Below, piece by piece: positions 9,186 to 17,907 of a stretch of DNA of 64,000 bases. Below the pieces are notes generated by a model, which was not told the origin of the DNA, ran no database searches, and was given only the letters and a program-made list of their open reading frames with translations. Each line of letters starts with the position of its first letter. Position 1 is the first letter of the stretch. Both the position numbers and the translations under genes were made by a program. This DNA comes from Burkholderia pyrrocinia. GTDB lineage: Bacteria; Pseudomonadota; Gammaproteobacteria; Burkholderiales; Burkholderiaceae. The stretch is from the NCBI RefSeq assembly GCF_001028665.1, contig NZ_CP011504.1:558001-622000 (forward strand), in the 5' to 3' direction.

Positions 9186-9480
9186 GAGCGAGCTTTCCTG
9201 TTGAGCGTGAACCGGCCGCCAGCGTGCCGGAGGCTGCGCATTCCGACCAGCGCAAATTTAGCAAACTGCCGGATCTGGCTGACATTTTGAATAGTCTATC
9301 GATAAATCTGCCACTTTTGCCGTCTTTTTGTTGGCTCCACTCCCGGAAATAATGACTCCATCGACCGGCCGGATATGCCGCGCCGCCGCTTTTCAGCAAG
9401 CCCGAGCCCGCACCGAAGTGCCGTCCGGTCGACCGGAATGCCAGGACACCCGTACCGGCAAAGACAATGGAGACAGACCG
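9186..9480. promoter_or_regulatory. Divergent Lrp / ornithine cyclodeaminase control region
   Basis: This spacer contains an AT-rich core at about 9250-9335, with short A/T tracts and degenerate half-sites spaced by roughly a helical turn. That pattern is common for Lrp-type binding. A GGAGA ribosome-binding site precedes the ATG at 9481. I could not define exact -35/-10 boxes. Confidence 0.45.
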
Positions 9481-10560
9481 ATGACTCGCTTCCTCGACGT
9501 TCCCGCCACCGCCCGACTGATCGCCCGGACCGGCGTCACGACGTTCCTGCGCGAACTCGTCGACACGCTGCGCGCCGATTACCTGCAGTGGGCCGATTTC
9601 GACAAGTCGCCGCGCGTCGCGTGCCACTCGCGCGACGGCGTGATCGAGCTGATGCCCGTCGCGAACGCATCGCTGTTCGCGTTCAAGTACGTGAACGGCC
9701 ACCCCGTCAACGCGGCGCGCGGGATGCACACGGTGATGGCATTCGGCGCGCTCGCCGAAGTCGATACCGGCTACCCGCTGCTGCTCGCCGAACTCACGCT
9801 GACGACCGCGCTGCGCACGGCCGCCACGTCGGTGCTCGCCGCACAGGTGCTCGCGCGGCCCGACTCGCGCACGATGGCGCTGATCGGCAACGGCGCGCAG
9901 AGCGAATTCCAGGCGATCGCGTTCCACACGCTGCTCGGCATCGACGAAATCCGCGTGTTCGACGTCGATCCGCTCGCGACCGACAAGCTCGCGCAGAACC
10001 TCGCCGCATACCCTGAGTTGCGCGTCGTGCGCGCCGCATCGACCGCCGACGCCGTGCGCGGCGCCGACATCGTGACGACCGTCACCGCCGACAAGGCGTA
10101 CGCGACGATCGTCACGGCCGACATGATCGAGCCCGGCATGCACCTGAACGCGGTCGGCGGCGATTGCCCCGGCAAGACCGAACTCGAAGCGGGCGTGCTG
10201 CAGGCGGGCCGCGTGTTCGTCGAATTCGAGCCCCAGTCGCGCATCGAGGGCGAGATCCAGCAGATGCCGGCCGACTTCCCCGTCACCGAGCTGTGGCGCG
10301 TGCTGCAGCGCGAAACGACCGGTCGCGAACGCGCGGACGAAGTCACGGTGTTCGATTCGGTCGGCTTCGCGCTCGAGGATTATTCGGCGCTGCGCTACCT
10401 GTACGCACTCGCACAGCAGCACAACGCGGGGGTCGAGATCGCGCTGATTCCACCGGCCGTCGACCCGAAGAACCTGTTCGCGCTGATCGACGATCCGGCT
10501 GCGATCGCGCAGGGTCACGCGGCATTCGTGACCGAAGCCGTCGCCGCGTTCGCGCGCTGA
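9481..10560 (+). CDS. Ornithine cyclodeaminase
   Basis: This 359-residue enzyme should convert L-ornithine to L-proline and ammonia using bound NAD. Visible family features are the substrate-binding Lys region FAFKYVNGHP, the Rossmann signature ALIGNGAQSEFQ, and VGGDCPGKTEL with the catalytic Asp. That last motif marks true cyclodeaminases rather than generic mu-crystallin relatives. The ATG at 9481 follows a GGAGA site; the longer upstream frame is intergenic. It is followed 59 bp later by a CtlX-like hydrolase, consistent with a citrulline/arginine to proline route. Confidence 0.93.
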   Translation: MTRFLDVPATARLIARTGVTTFLRELVDTLRADYLQWADFDKSPRVACHSRDGVIELMPVANASLFAFKYVNGHPVNAARGMHTVMAFGALAEVDTGYPLLLAELTLTTALRTAATSVLAAQVLARPDSRTMALIGNGAQSEFQAIAFHTLLGIDEIRVFDVDPLATDKLAQNLAAYPELRVVRAASTADAVRGADIVTTVTADKAYATIVTADMIEPGMHLNAVGGDCPGKTELEAGVLQAGRVFVEFEPQSRIEGEIQQMPADFPVTELWRVLQRETTGRERADEVTVFDSVGFALEDYSALRYLYALAQQHNAGVEIALIPPAVDPKNLFALIDDPAAIAQGHAAFVTEAVAAFAR

Positions 10561-10619
10561 CCGTCATCGCCGGGCGGCCTGTGCGCTGCCCGGTTCCCTG
10601 CCTTTCGCTCCTGCCTTCC

Positions 10620-11621
10620 ATGAATCTCGTATCGATCCAGGCGCCGGCCGCCGTCGTGATGGTCCGGCCGCATCGTTTCCTGCCGAACCCGCAGACCGCG
10701 GCCGACAACGCGTTCCAGCGCACGGCCGGTGGCGGTTCAACCGACACGTCGTCGGTATCCGCCGCCGCACGCGACGAAGTCACGGCCGCCGCGCAAACGC
10801 TCGCCGATGCGGGTGTGCGGGTGCACGTGTTCGACGACCGCGGCGAGCGTGACACACCCGACTCCGTATTCCCGAACAACTGGTTCTCGACGCATCCTGG
10901 CGGCCACGTCGCGCTGTATCCGATGCACAGCCCGAATCGCCGCCGCGAGCGGCGCGCGGACATCGTCGAGATGCTGAAAGCCGAATATCGCGTGCAGGAC
11001 GTGATCGACTATTCGGGCCTTGAATACGACGACGTGTTCCTCGAAGGCACCGGCGCGATGGTGCTCGACCACGTCGCGCGAATCGCGTACACGGCGCGCT
11101 CGCGCCGCGCCGATCCGGTCGCACTCGAACGCTTCTGCACGCACTTCAATTTCGAGCCGATCTGTTTCGATACGGCCGACGCCGACGGGCGCCCGATCTA
11201 TCACACGAACGTGATGATGAGCGTCGCGACGGAGTTCGCGATGGTTGGCCTCGACCTGATCGCCGACAGCCGGCGCCGCGCCGAGATTGCGCAACGCCTG
11301 ACCGAAACCGGCCGCACGGTGATCGCGCTCGATCAGTCGCAGATCGCGAACTTCGCGGGCAATACGCTGGAACTGTCGGGAAGAAACGGGCGCGTGCTCG
11401 CGCTGTCGCGGCGTGCGTTCGATTGCCTCACGCCTGACCAGCGCGCGACGATCGAGCGCTCCGCGCGGCTGCTGCCGCTCGACGTGCCGACGATCGAACT
11501 GGCCGGCGGGTCGGTGCGCTGCATGCTCGCGGGGATTCATCTCGCGCGGCGGGCGACCGCGCAGGACGTGATCGCCGTGGAATCGGCCGCATCGCCACGC
11601 GAGACGACGCCGCAGATCTGA
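10620..11621 (+). CDS. ctlX: Amidinotransferase/arginine-deiminase-fold hydrolase, CtlX-like
   Basis: This 333-residue protein of the guanidine-modifying (pentein) fold carries the active-site landmarks FPNNWFSTH, LEGTGAMVLD, the His in IYHTNVMMSV, and a C-terminal nucleophile Cys in GSVRCMLAGIHL. The arrangement matches the group named CtlX (citrulline utilisation hydrolase), which frequently neighbours ornithine cyclodeaminase. Hydrolysis of citrulline would give ornithine for the preceding enzyme. The family call is firm; the substrate is inferred from context. Confidence 0.82.
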   Translation: MNLVSIQAPAAVVMVRPHRFLPNPQTAADNAFQRTAGGGSTDTSSVSAAARDEVTAAAQTLADAGVRVHVFDDRGERDTPDSVFPNNWFSTHPGGHVALYPMHSPNRRRERRADIVEMLKAEYRVQDVIDYSGLEYDDVFLEGTGAMVLDHVARIAYTARSRRADPVALERFCTHFNFEPICFDTADADGRPIYHTNVMMSVATEFAMVGLDLIADSRRRAEIAQRLTETGRTVIALDQSQIANFAGNTLELSGRNGRVLALSRRAFDCLTPDQRATIERSARLLPLDVPTIELAGGSVRCMLAGIHLARRATAQDVIAVESAASPRETTPQI

Positions 11622-11656
11622 CCGGCAGGCTGACAAAGAGACTGGCAAAGCTAAAA

Positions 11657-11685
11657 CGGCTGCCGATGCGATGCAACGGCAGCCG
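11657..11685. terminator. Bidirectional hairpin after the ctlX-like gene
   Basis: A perfect 8-bp stem (CGGCTGCC at 11657-11664 with GGCAGCCG at 11678-11685) encloses a 13-base loop. It is flanked by AAAA on the left and CTTT on the right, so a short U run follows the stem on the minus-strand reading and a weaker one on the plus strand. It lies between two convergent transcription units, where a terminator is expected. Confidence 0.65.
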
Positions 11686-11748
11686 CTTTCGTATTCGAAG
11701 GGTATCGAATCGGCAGCGCCACTGAATGCTCCGGCATCCGAACGATCC

Positions 11749-11856
11749 CGCAGCACACCTCGCAGCACACCTCGCAGCACACCTCGCAGCACACCTCGCA
11801 GCACACCTCGCCGCTCACCCCGCCGCTCACCCCGCCGCTCACCCCGCCGCTCACCC
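11749..11856. repeat. 12-bp minisatellite, two variant blocks
   Basis: Five exact copies of CGCAGCACACCT (11749-11808) are followed directly by four exact copies of CGCCGCTCACCC (11809-11856), nine units in all. On the minus strand the second block reads as units containing TGA, and its first unit supplies the stop codon of the large Hsp70-like gene (11851-11853). The array is otherwise non-coding. Such perfect tandem repeats are prone to copy-number change. Confidence 0.95.
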
Positions 11857-14652
11857 CGACAGCAGCTTCAACCCGGCCGGCAGCGTCTCACCGAACACGC
11901 GCACCGTGTCGGCTTCGTCGAACGCGATCGCTTCGCGCACCATATCGATCCATGCGGCCGACGCATTCGCGGCCGACAGACGCTTGATCACCGCGTCGCG
12001 CGTATCGTCCGGCAGGTCGCGTGAGCGGTCGCCGGTCATCCGTGCAATCTGCGCGGCCGCGAACGCGGCCGGCTCGACCTGCTTCCAGTCGAGCGCGAAC
12101 AGCGCGTCGAGCCAGCCGTTGACGACTTCCGCAGGCACGACACTGTGCGCGCTGCCGTAGAACGGCCGGCGCGCGCCGATGCGCCCGAGCGCCCACGCAC
12201 ACAGTGCACGCTCGGCCGGCTTCTGCAATTGCGCGATCAGGCGCCCGGCCAGTTCGACCTTGCGCTCGACGGGCAGCCGTTCGAGCGACGCGGACAGCCG
12301 CGTCATGTCGGCCGGGCCGACCTTGCCCGGATCGAACGGCAGCTTGCGCCGCTTGTCGTCGGACGGTTCGAGGAATGCGATCGCGTCGCGCACCTGCGTC
12401 TGCGCGTCGTCGTCGAGGCCGCCGGCCACGCGCCGCCACAGCGTCCACCACTCGGACCACACCTGCCCGTCGTTCACGTATTGAATCCCGTCGTCGAACA
12501 GCGGCCACAGCTGTTCGATGCGCCACGCATCGAGCGGATGGCCGAAGCCCGGACGCAGGCAATAACCGGCGAGGTTCAGCCACGCGCGTTCGTGATCGGC
12601 CGAGCGCCGGCGCCGCCGCGCTCGCGCGAGCAACGCGTCGAACAGTTCGCGTGCGAGCGCGACGTCCCATTCTTCGCGCGCGCCGAGCACCTGTTCGAGC
12701 TGCGCGCGCAGCCGGCGCGTGTCCTTTGGCGTGACGTCCGCGGCCTTGCTGCCGAACGAGCGCTCAATCAGTTCGATGGCCTGGTCGAGACGCGGATGCC
12801 GCGCGGGCGCATCGTCGCCGCCGTGCGCCGGCGCATCGCCGCGCAACTGGAATTCGAGCCGCCAGCGGCGTGCCGCGTCGTCGGTCGCGATGCAATGCAT
12901 TTCGAGCGTGCCGACCTCGGTCAGCGACGCGGTGAGCTTCACCGGCGTTTCGCGCGCATCGCTGCCCGCCTGTCGCTCGACGACCGTCGCGATCGGCGGC
13001 AGCCGCACGAAATCGCCGTCCTTCAATTCAACGAGATCGCCAGGGCGATACGCGGTCTCGGCCACCGTCGACACGAGGTGGAAACGCACCGGCTGCCCGA
13101 GCTGCAGCGCAAAGGTACGATCCTCGAGCCGGATCTCGCGGCCCTCTTCCGCACCGCGAGGCAGCAGGCAAACACCGCGCGCGGCTGCGTCGCCGGCGCG
13201 GTCGTCGAGCACAAGGAAATAGCTGCGCGCGGAACCGCCGCCGATGCGCGGCGCATGCCCGGCGCGCGCGAGCCCGTAGGCCACCGCGCCGCGCGCGACG
13301 GCCACGTCCGGATGCGCGTTGTGCAGCACGTCGAGCGGCGCGCCGCGCCACGCGCCGAGCGTCTGCGCGAGACGGCCGGCGAGCGCGCCTGCGCGGAACA
13401 CGCCGCCGTTGAGCAGCAGCGTGTCGGGCAGCGGGCCTTCCGCGTGACGGTTCAGGAACGCGGCGACGTGCCGCGTGACGGCCGGGTCGCTCGCATACGG
13501 CAACCCGAATTCGACGATCGCGGCCCGCGCGCGACGCGGCAGCTCGCCGGCCTCGACCTGCGGAAAGAAACCGTCGACGACGATCTGTTCGACTTCCTGC
13601 CGCGTCAGCTCGGCCGAGCGCGCGCCGCCGACGAGCTTGCTGCCCGCGCCGAGCAGCGTGACGGTGACGGACGCCGGTGCATCGTCGCCGAGCAGCCGCT
13701 CCTTCGCGGCACGGCAGCGCTCGACGAGCTGCGACAGGCTTGCGGCCGACAGCCGCGTACCGGGCTCGGTCAGCCGCGTCTCGACCAGGCGCGCGAGCGC
13801 GAGGTCCATGTTGTCGCCGCCGAGCATCAGGTGATTGCCGACGCCGACGCGCGTAAAGGTCGGCTCACCGTCGTCGCCGGGCGCGACATCGACGAGCGTG
13901 AGGTCGGTCGTGCCGCCGCCGACGTCGCAGATCAGCACGCGCCGCGCGTCGGCGAACGTGTCGCGCAACGTCGCGCGCTGCCCGTACAGCCAATCGTAGA
14001 ACGCGGCCTGCGGCTCTTCCAGCAGCCGCAGCGCGGGCAGCCGCGCGCGCCGCGCGGCCTCGACCGTCAACGCGCGCGCACCGTCGTCGAACGACGCGGG
14101 CACCGTCAGGATCACGTCCTGCTTCGCGAGCGGCGCGTCGGGAAAACGGGCGTCCCACGCGTCGCGCACATGCGCGAGATAGCTCGCGCTCGCGTCGACC
14201 GGCGACACCTTGTCGACGCCGTCGGCCGCGCCCCACGGCAGGATCGCCGCGAGCCGGTCGACCGATGCGTGCGACAACCAGCTCTTCGCGCTCGACACGA
14301 GCCGGCCCGGCACCTGCGCGCCGAGCGTGCGCGCATAACGGCCGATCACGGCAGGCAGCGCGTCACCAGCGCCGCTGTCCCGACCGGCTGACCCGCCGTC
14401 ACCGCCGCCGCCCGAACGGGCGGCCGCGTCGCGCGCGCCGGCCGCCTGCCACGGCAACCTCAACGCGTCCGCCGCGAGCTCACCGGCCGCCGGGTGATAA
14501 CGCACCGACGGCAGCAGCGGCTGCGCGGCCACCGCGCCGGGGCCGACGAGTTGCTCGACGTCGAACACGCGGATCGCGTCGGAGCCCGCCTCGACGTATG
14601 CGACGACCGTATTGCTCGTGCCGAGGTCGATGCCGACCGTATAGCGCTTCAT
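11851..14652 (-). CDS. Large Hsp70-family protein with DUF3731-like C-terminus
   Basis: The protein has 933 residues. It starts at the ATG giving MKRYTVGIDLGTSNT; the open frame extends far upstream but only antisense to the neighbour. The N-terminal actin-like ATPase is clear: phosphate-1 GIDLGTSNT, phosphate-2 CDVGGGTTDLTLV, and the LLNGGVFRA adenosine loop. After about residue 600 the chain is unlike the DnaK peptide-binding domain and is rich in Trp/Leu helices, as in DUF3731-type proteins. It follows the smaller Hsp70-like gene after only 5 bp and is probably its partner. The client is unknown. The stop lies within a minisatellite. Confidence 0.9.
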   Translation of the reverse strand: MKRYTVGIDLGTSNTVVAYVEAGSDAIRVFDVEQLVGPGAVAAQPLLPSVRYHPAAGELAADALRLPWQAAGARDAAARSGGGGDGGSAGRDSGAGDALPAVIGRYARTLGAQVPGRLVSSAKSWLSHASVDRLAAILPWGAADGVDKVSPVDASASYLAHVRDAWDARFPDAPLAKQDVILTVPASFDDGARALTVEAARRARLPALRLLEEPQAAFYDWLYGQRATLRDTFADARRVLICDVGGGTTDLTLVDVAPGDDGEPTFTRVGVGNHLMLGGDNMDLALARLVETRLTEPGTRLSAASLSQLVERCRAAKERLLGDDAPASVTVTLLGAGSKLVGGARSAELTRQEVEQIVVDGFFPQVEAGELPRRARAAIVEFGLPYASDPAVTRHVAAFLNRHAEGPLPDTLLLNGGVFRAGALAGRLAQTLGAWRGAPLDVLHNAHPDVAVARGAVAYGLARAGHAPRIGGGSARSYFLVLDDRAGDAAARGVCLLPRGAEEGREIRLEDRTFALQLGQPVRFHLVSTVAETAYRPGDLVELKDGDFVRLPPIATVVERQAGSDARETPVKLTASLTEVGTLEMHCIATDDAARRWRLEFQLRGDAPAHGGDDAPARHPRLDQAIELIERSFGSKAADVTPKDTRRLRAQLEQVLGAREEWDVALARELFDALLARARRRRRSADHERAWLNLAGYCLRPGFGHPLDAWRIEQLWPLFDDGIQYVNDGQVWSEWWTLWRRVAGGLDDDAQTQVRDAIAFLEPSDDKRRKLPFDPGKVGPADMTRLSASLERLPVERKVELAGRLIAQLQKPAERALCAWALGRIGARRPFYGSAHSVVPAEVVNGWLDALFALDWKQVEPAAFAAAQIARMTGDRSRDLPDDTRDAVIKRLSAANASAAWIDMVREAIAFDEADTVRVFGETLPAGLKLLSG

Positions 14653-14657
14653 CGCGT

Positions 14658-16499
14658 TCAGGCGGCGCCGCGCACGTCGAACTCGACCTTCCAGCGCTCG
14701 TTCGTGCCGCTCGGGATCGCCTCGAGTTCGAGCGTGCCGGCTTCGGTCACGCGCGCATGCAGCTTCACCGGCACGATCTCGCCGACCGTGCGCCCTTCGG
14801 CGGGCAGCGTCGCCTGGATTTCTTCCAGCTCCTGCAGCTCTTCCGCCGACCAGTAGTCGAGCAGCGTGCCGACCTGGTCCTGGCGGCGCACCGACGACCC
14901 GAAGAAGCGGAACTGCACCGGTTCGCCGACGACGAGGCCGAACTCCTGCGGCGGCAGCGCCGCGTCCGAGCCTTCCTCCATCCCGAACGGCGCGACGCAC
15001 AGCGCCTGCACCGGCGGTTCGAGCCCCGGCACCGCGGGCATCGCCGATTCGATCGCGACGTAGTACGCACGCGCCGTGCCGCCGCGAATGCGCACGCCAC
15101 GGCCGCGCTTCACGAAGCCGTAGTAAGCCGCGCCGCGCGCGACCGCGAGATCGAGATCGGCGCCTGCGAGCAGGCGCGCGGGCGGCGCGCCTTCGGCGGC
15201 GAGCCAGCTGTTGAGCGTATCGAGCACGCGCTGCGTGAGCAGCGCCGACTTGAACACGCCGCCGTTGAACAGCACGGCCGTCGGATGCAGGAACGTCGCG
15301 CCCTGCGGCAGCGTGCGCTGCACGCCTTCGAGCGTGTCGAGCGCCGCGACCTGGCGGCCAAGGAACGCCGCGAGATGGCGCGTGATGCCCGCGTCCTGCG
15401 CATACGGCAGGCCGAGCTGCGTCAGGCCGACGCGCGCGCGGCTCACCGGGCGCGCGGCCGCATCGACCTGCGGGAAGAAGCCTTCGAGAATCGTCTGCGT
15501 GAGTTCCGCGCGCGTGAGCTCCGTGCGGATCGAACCGCCGATCAGCTTCGAGCCGCGGCTCGGCACGACAAGCGGCACCGCGTCGGCCGTCGGATCGGAC
15601 AGCAGCGTTTCCTTTGCGGCGCGGCATGCGTACGTGAGCGCGCGCAGTTGCCACGGATCGGCCTGCGTGCCCTGCTGCGCGAGCTTGCGCGCGACCACGT
15701 GCGCGAGCGCGAGGTCCATGTTGTCGCCGCCGAGCAGGATGTGCTCGCCGACCGCCACGCGATGCAGTTCGAGATTGCCGTCGCGCTCGACCACCGCGAT
15801 CAGCGACAGGTCGGTCGTGCCGCCGCCGACGTCGACGCACAGGATCAGGTCGCCGACCTGCACCTGCTTGCGCCAGCCGCCTTCGCTCTTCTGGATCCAG
15901 CTGTACAGCGCGGCCTGCGGCTCCTCGAGCAGCGTCATCCGCGAGTAGCCGGCGGCGCGTGCGGCCTCGGCCGTCAGTTCGCGCGCGGCCGGGTCGAACG
16001 ATGCGGGGATCGTCACCGTCACGTCCTGGTCGGCGAACGGCGCATCCGGATGCGTGTGGTCCCACGCTTCGCGCAGGTGCGTCAGGTAGCGGATCGAGCT
16101 TTCCAGCGGCGACACGCGCGACACTTCGGGCGGCGCATCGCCCGGCAGGATCGCCGCGCGACGGTCGACGCCCGGATGGCACAGCCAGCTCTTCGCGCTC
16201 GACACGAGGCGGATCGGCGTGCCGGCGCCGCGGGTGCGCGCCATCTCGCCGACCGCGAACCCGCGCGAGGCCGTCCACGGCAGCGTCAGGTCGCCCTGCG
16301 TCAGTTCGCTTTCATGCGGCAGATAGAGGAACGACGGCAGCAGGTCGCGCGACTCCAGTGCGCCGGGCGCGGTGAGCTGCGCGATCGGCAGCACCTGCTG
16401 CGTGATCTTTTCGCCGTCGCTTGCGGCGCTGTCGACGTACGACAGCGCGCAGTGGGTCGTACCGAGGTCGATGCCGATCGAATAGCGCGGATCGCTCAC
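14658..16499 (-). CDS. Hsp70-family protein (shorter paralogue)
   Basis: The protein has 613 residues and begins at a GTG (SDPRYSIGIDLGTTH follows) with a GGAGGTGG ribosome-binding site. The GTG overlaps the DUF2760 stop in a GTGA. The ATPase has GIDLGTTHCALSYV, CVDVGGGTTDLSLI and LFNGGVFKSALL. The C-terminal region (about 500-613) is predicted beta-rich but is not a standard DnaK substrate domain. It is coupled upstream to DUF2760 and downstream (5 bp) to the larger Hsp70-like gene, so the three proteins likely form one cytosolic chaperone module. Confidence 0.9.
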   Translation of the reverse strand: MSDPRYSIGIDLGTTHCALSYVDSAASDGEKITQQVLPIAQLTAPGALESRDLLPSFLYLPHESELTQGDLTLPWTASRGFAVGEMARTRGAGTPIRLVSSAKSWLCHPGVDRRAAILPGDAPPEVSRVSPLESSIRYLTHLREAWDHTHPDAPFADQDVTVTIPASFDPAARELTAEAARAAGYSRMTLLEEPQAALYSWIQKSEGGWRKQVQVGDLILCVDVGGGTTDLSLIAVVERDGNLELHRVAVGEHILLGGDNMDLALAHVVARKLAQQGTQADPWQLRALTYACRAAKETLLSDPTADAVPLVVPSRGSKLIGGSIRTELTRAELTQTILEGFFPQVDAAARPVSRARVGLTQLGLPYAQDAGITRHLAAFLGRQVAALDTLEGVQRTLPQGATFLHPTAVLFNGGVFKSALLTQRVLDTLNSWLAAEGAPPARLLAGADLDLAVARGAAYYGFVKRGRGVRIRGGTARAYYVAIESAMPAVPGLEPPVQALCVAPFGMEEGSDAALPPQEFGLVVGEPVQFRFFGSSVRRQDQVGTLLDYWSAEELQELEEIQATLPAEGRTVGEIVPVKLHARVTEAGTLELEAIPSGTNERWKVEFDVRGAA

Positions 16500-17065
16500 A
16501 GTTCCACCTCCGCCGGTGCGACCACCGATGCGTCGTGGCTGCCCGTCAGCTTCGGCAGGCGCACGTCGGCGACGCGCCAGCCGCGATGGCTGACCGTGCC
16601 CGTGAACGGCGCCGAACCGACCACGTTGCCGGTCACGCGCACGGCCGTCGCGTCGAAGCCGGCCGGCAGCGTCACACGGCTGCCTTCGGCTTCGTCGCGC
16701 ACCGGCACGATCGTGAAGTGCTCGCGCAGCGCCGCGCGGCAGCCGTCGTGCACGAGGCGCGCGGCCGCGCCGATGTCGGCGTCCGCGTAGCCGGCGATGT
16801 CTTCCTCGACGAAGTCGATGAAGCGCGCATCGCGCTGCAGCAGGCCGAGCAGTTGCAGCGCGGCCTGCGGGCTCGCTTCGCGCAGCTCGGGCGCCGGGGC
16901 CTTCACGGGCGCAGGTGCGGGCGCGGGCGCCGGTGCGACCGGTGCCGGGGCGCCATCGCGCACGCGCAGCACGCCGGCCGCGAACTCGCGGTTGCCGAGC
17001 ACGGAGAAGAACGTGCCGACGGCAAGCGACAGCCGGCCGAAGAAGGACAGGTTGGATTCGGGCAT
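16496..17065 (-). CDS. DUF2760 protein, partner of the Hsp70-like pair
   Basis: This 189-residue protein starts at an ATG after an AGGAG site. An N-terminal hydrophobic/aromatic segment (residues about 5-30) is followed by an Ala/Pro linker (about 38-60, alternating AP) and a folded domain beginning SPQAALQLLGLL and ending in a beta-rich portion. The family is known mainly by its genomic association with Hsp70-like genes. The low-complexity linker suggests that a short N-terminal anchor is tethered to the globular domain. The function is unknown, but an adaptor or co-chaperone role is reasonable. Confidence 0.82.
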   Translation of the reverse strand: MPESNLSFFGRLSLAVGTFFSVLGNREFAAGVLRVRDGAPAPVAPAPAPAPAPVKAPAPELREASPQAALQLLGLLQRDARFIDFVEEDIAGYADADIGAAARLVHDGCRAALREHFTIVPVRDEAEGSRVTLPAGFDATAVRVTGNVVGSAPFTGTVSHRGWRVADVRLPKLTGSHDASVVAPAEVEL

Positions 17066-17325
17066 GGGGTCTGGACTCCTGTGGGCTCGCGACTGGGCGA
17101 GCAATCTTGCCTGGGCGCCCGGTGACGGCGTGCGCGATGCGCACTGCCGCCGCCCGGCGCGTGATTCGGACGCGCCCTCGCGGGTGCGGAAAACCCGTAT
17201 TTTGCCCTGTGGCGGGCGAACCGGGCAGAAGTCGGGGGACAGAACATCGCGGCGCGACGGTTTGGGCCGCGCCGGATCGCGCCGGATTGCACGTCAGGCG
17301 CGATCGATCGGGATGCTGCGGCGCG
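17066..17325. other. Intergenic, upstream of the DUF2760 operon
   Basis: These 260 bp are non-coding and hold the promoter for the leftward Hsp70-like operon and the 3' flank of the Rrf2 gene. The sequence is uniformly GC-rich; no heat-shock sigma-type promoter or CIRCE-like inverted repeat was recognised. Confidence 0.4.
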
Positions 17326-17766
17326 TCAGCGCGTGTAGCCCCGCAGCGCAGCCTTCGCTTCGAAATCGCGCGACAGCATGCCGAGCGTGACTTCGCCGAA
17401 GCGCGCCAGCAACGATGCTTCGGCATCCTTCAACGTCGCCGACAGATGCGCGTTGACCGCCTGTTCGACCAGGCATTCGGGCTCGTCCTCGGGCACCAGA
17501 TCGGAGAACAGCGGCGGCTCGCCCACCGCGCGATATACGTCGAGCAGCGTGATGTCGTCGAGCGCGACGCTCAGCACCCAGCCGCCGCCGTGCCCTTTCT
17601 CCGACTGCACGTAGCCGCAGTCGCGCAAGCCGCCGAGCAGGCGCCGCACGACGACCGGATTCGTGCACAGCATCGTCGCGATCGCCTCCGACGTCAGCGG
17701 GCCGTCGGCCTGGTCCATGTGGATCAGCGCATGCAGCATGCGCGACAAACGGCTGTCGGTTCTCAC
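17326..17766 (-). CDS. Rrf2-family transcriptional repressor
   Basis: The length of 146 residues is typical. The N-terminal winged helix contains LTSEAIATMLCTNPVVVRRL and GGWVLSVALDDITLLDVYRA, which are hallmarks of Rrf2 regulators. Two Cys lie at about residues 34 and 98, plus one in GLRDCGY, but the three-Cys Fe-S cluster pattern of IscR/NsrR is absent, so redox sensing through thiols is possible. It is divergent from a flavin oxidoreductase, and both face a palindrome at 17795-17835 that is very likely its operator. Confidence 0.92.
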   Translation of the reverse strand: MRTDSRLSRMLHALIHMDQADGPLTSEAIATMLCTNPVVVRRLLGGLRDCGYVQSEKGHGGGWVLSVALDDITLLDVYRAVGEPPLFSDLVPEDEPECLVEQAVNAHLSATLKDAEASLLARFGEVTLGMLSRDFEAKAALRGYTR

Positions 17767-17785
17767 GGGCGGCGCCCCCTTTCTC

Positions 17786-17844
17786 GAAACTTCTGAAGTT
17801 GCATGAATGATACCATCGCCCTATCATGCAACTTCACGTGTTTC
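17786..17844. promoter_or_regulatory. Rrf2 operator palindrome over the oxidoreductase promoter
   Basis: A perfect 12-bp inverted repeat, GAAGTTGCATGA (17795-17806) and TCATGCAACTTC (17824-17835), is nested inside a second symmetric pair, GAAAC (17786-17790) and GTTTC (17840-17844). It overlaps a good sigma-70 promoter for the rightward gene: TTGCAT at 17799-17804, 17-bp spacer, TATCAT at 17822-17827. A repressor bound here would block both divergent genes. Confidence 0.82.
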
Positions 17845-17907
17845 ATGAGTTGACCGCCATCGGGACACGTCCGTCATTCACGCAGGTTCAGGAACAGGAG
17901 CGGATGC

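Noticed and set aside
11651..11854. A GTG-started frame encoding a Val-Ser-Gly-Gly and Glu-Val-Cys-Cys repeat peptide
   Set aside because: It is simply the translation of the minisatellite, reads through a terminator hairpin, and has no independent ribosome-binding site.
11749..11856. CRISPR-like array
   Set aside because: The units are directly adjacent with no unique spacers, and no cas genes are in the window.
11851..16278. A single 1475-residue minus-strand reading frame covering the larger Hsp70 gene and beyond
   Set aside because: Only the part from 14652 downstream is real. The remainder is an Arg/Ala-rich shadow of the second Hsp70 gene in another frame, a common effect of very high GC.
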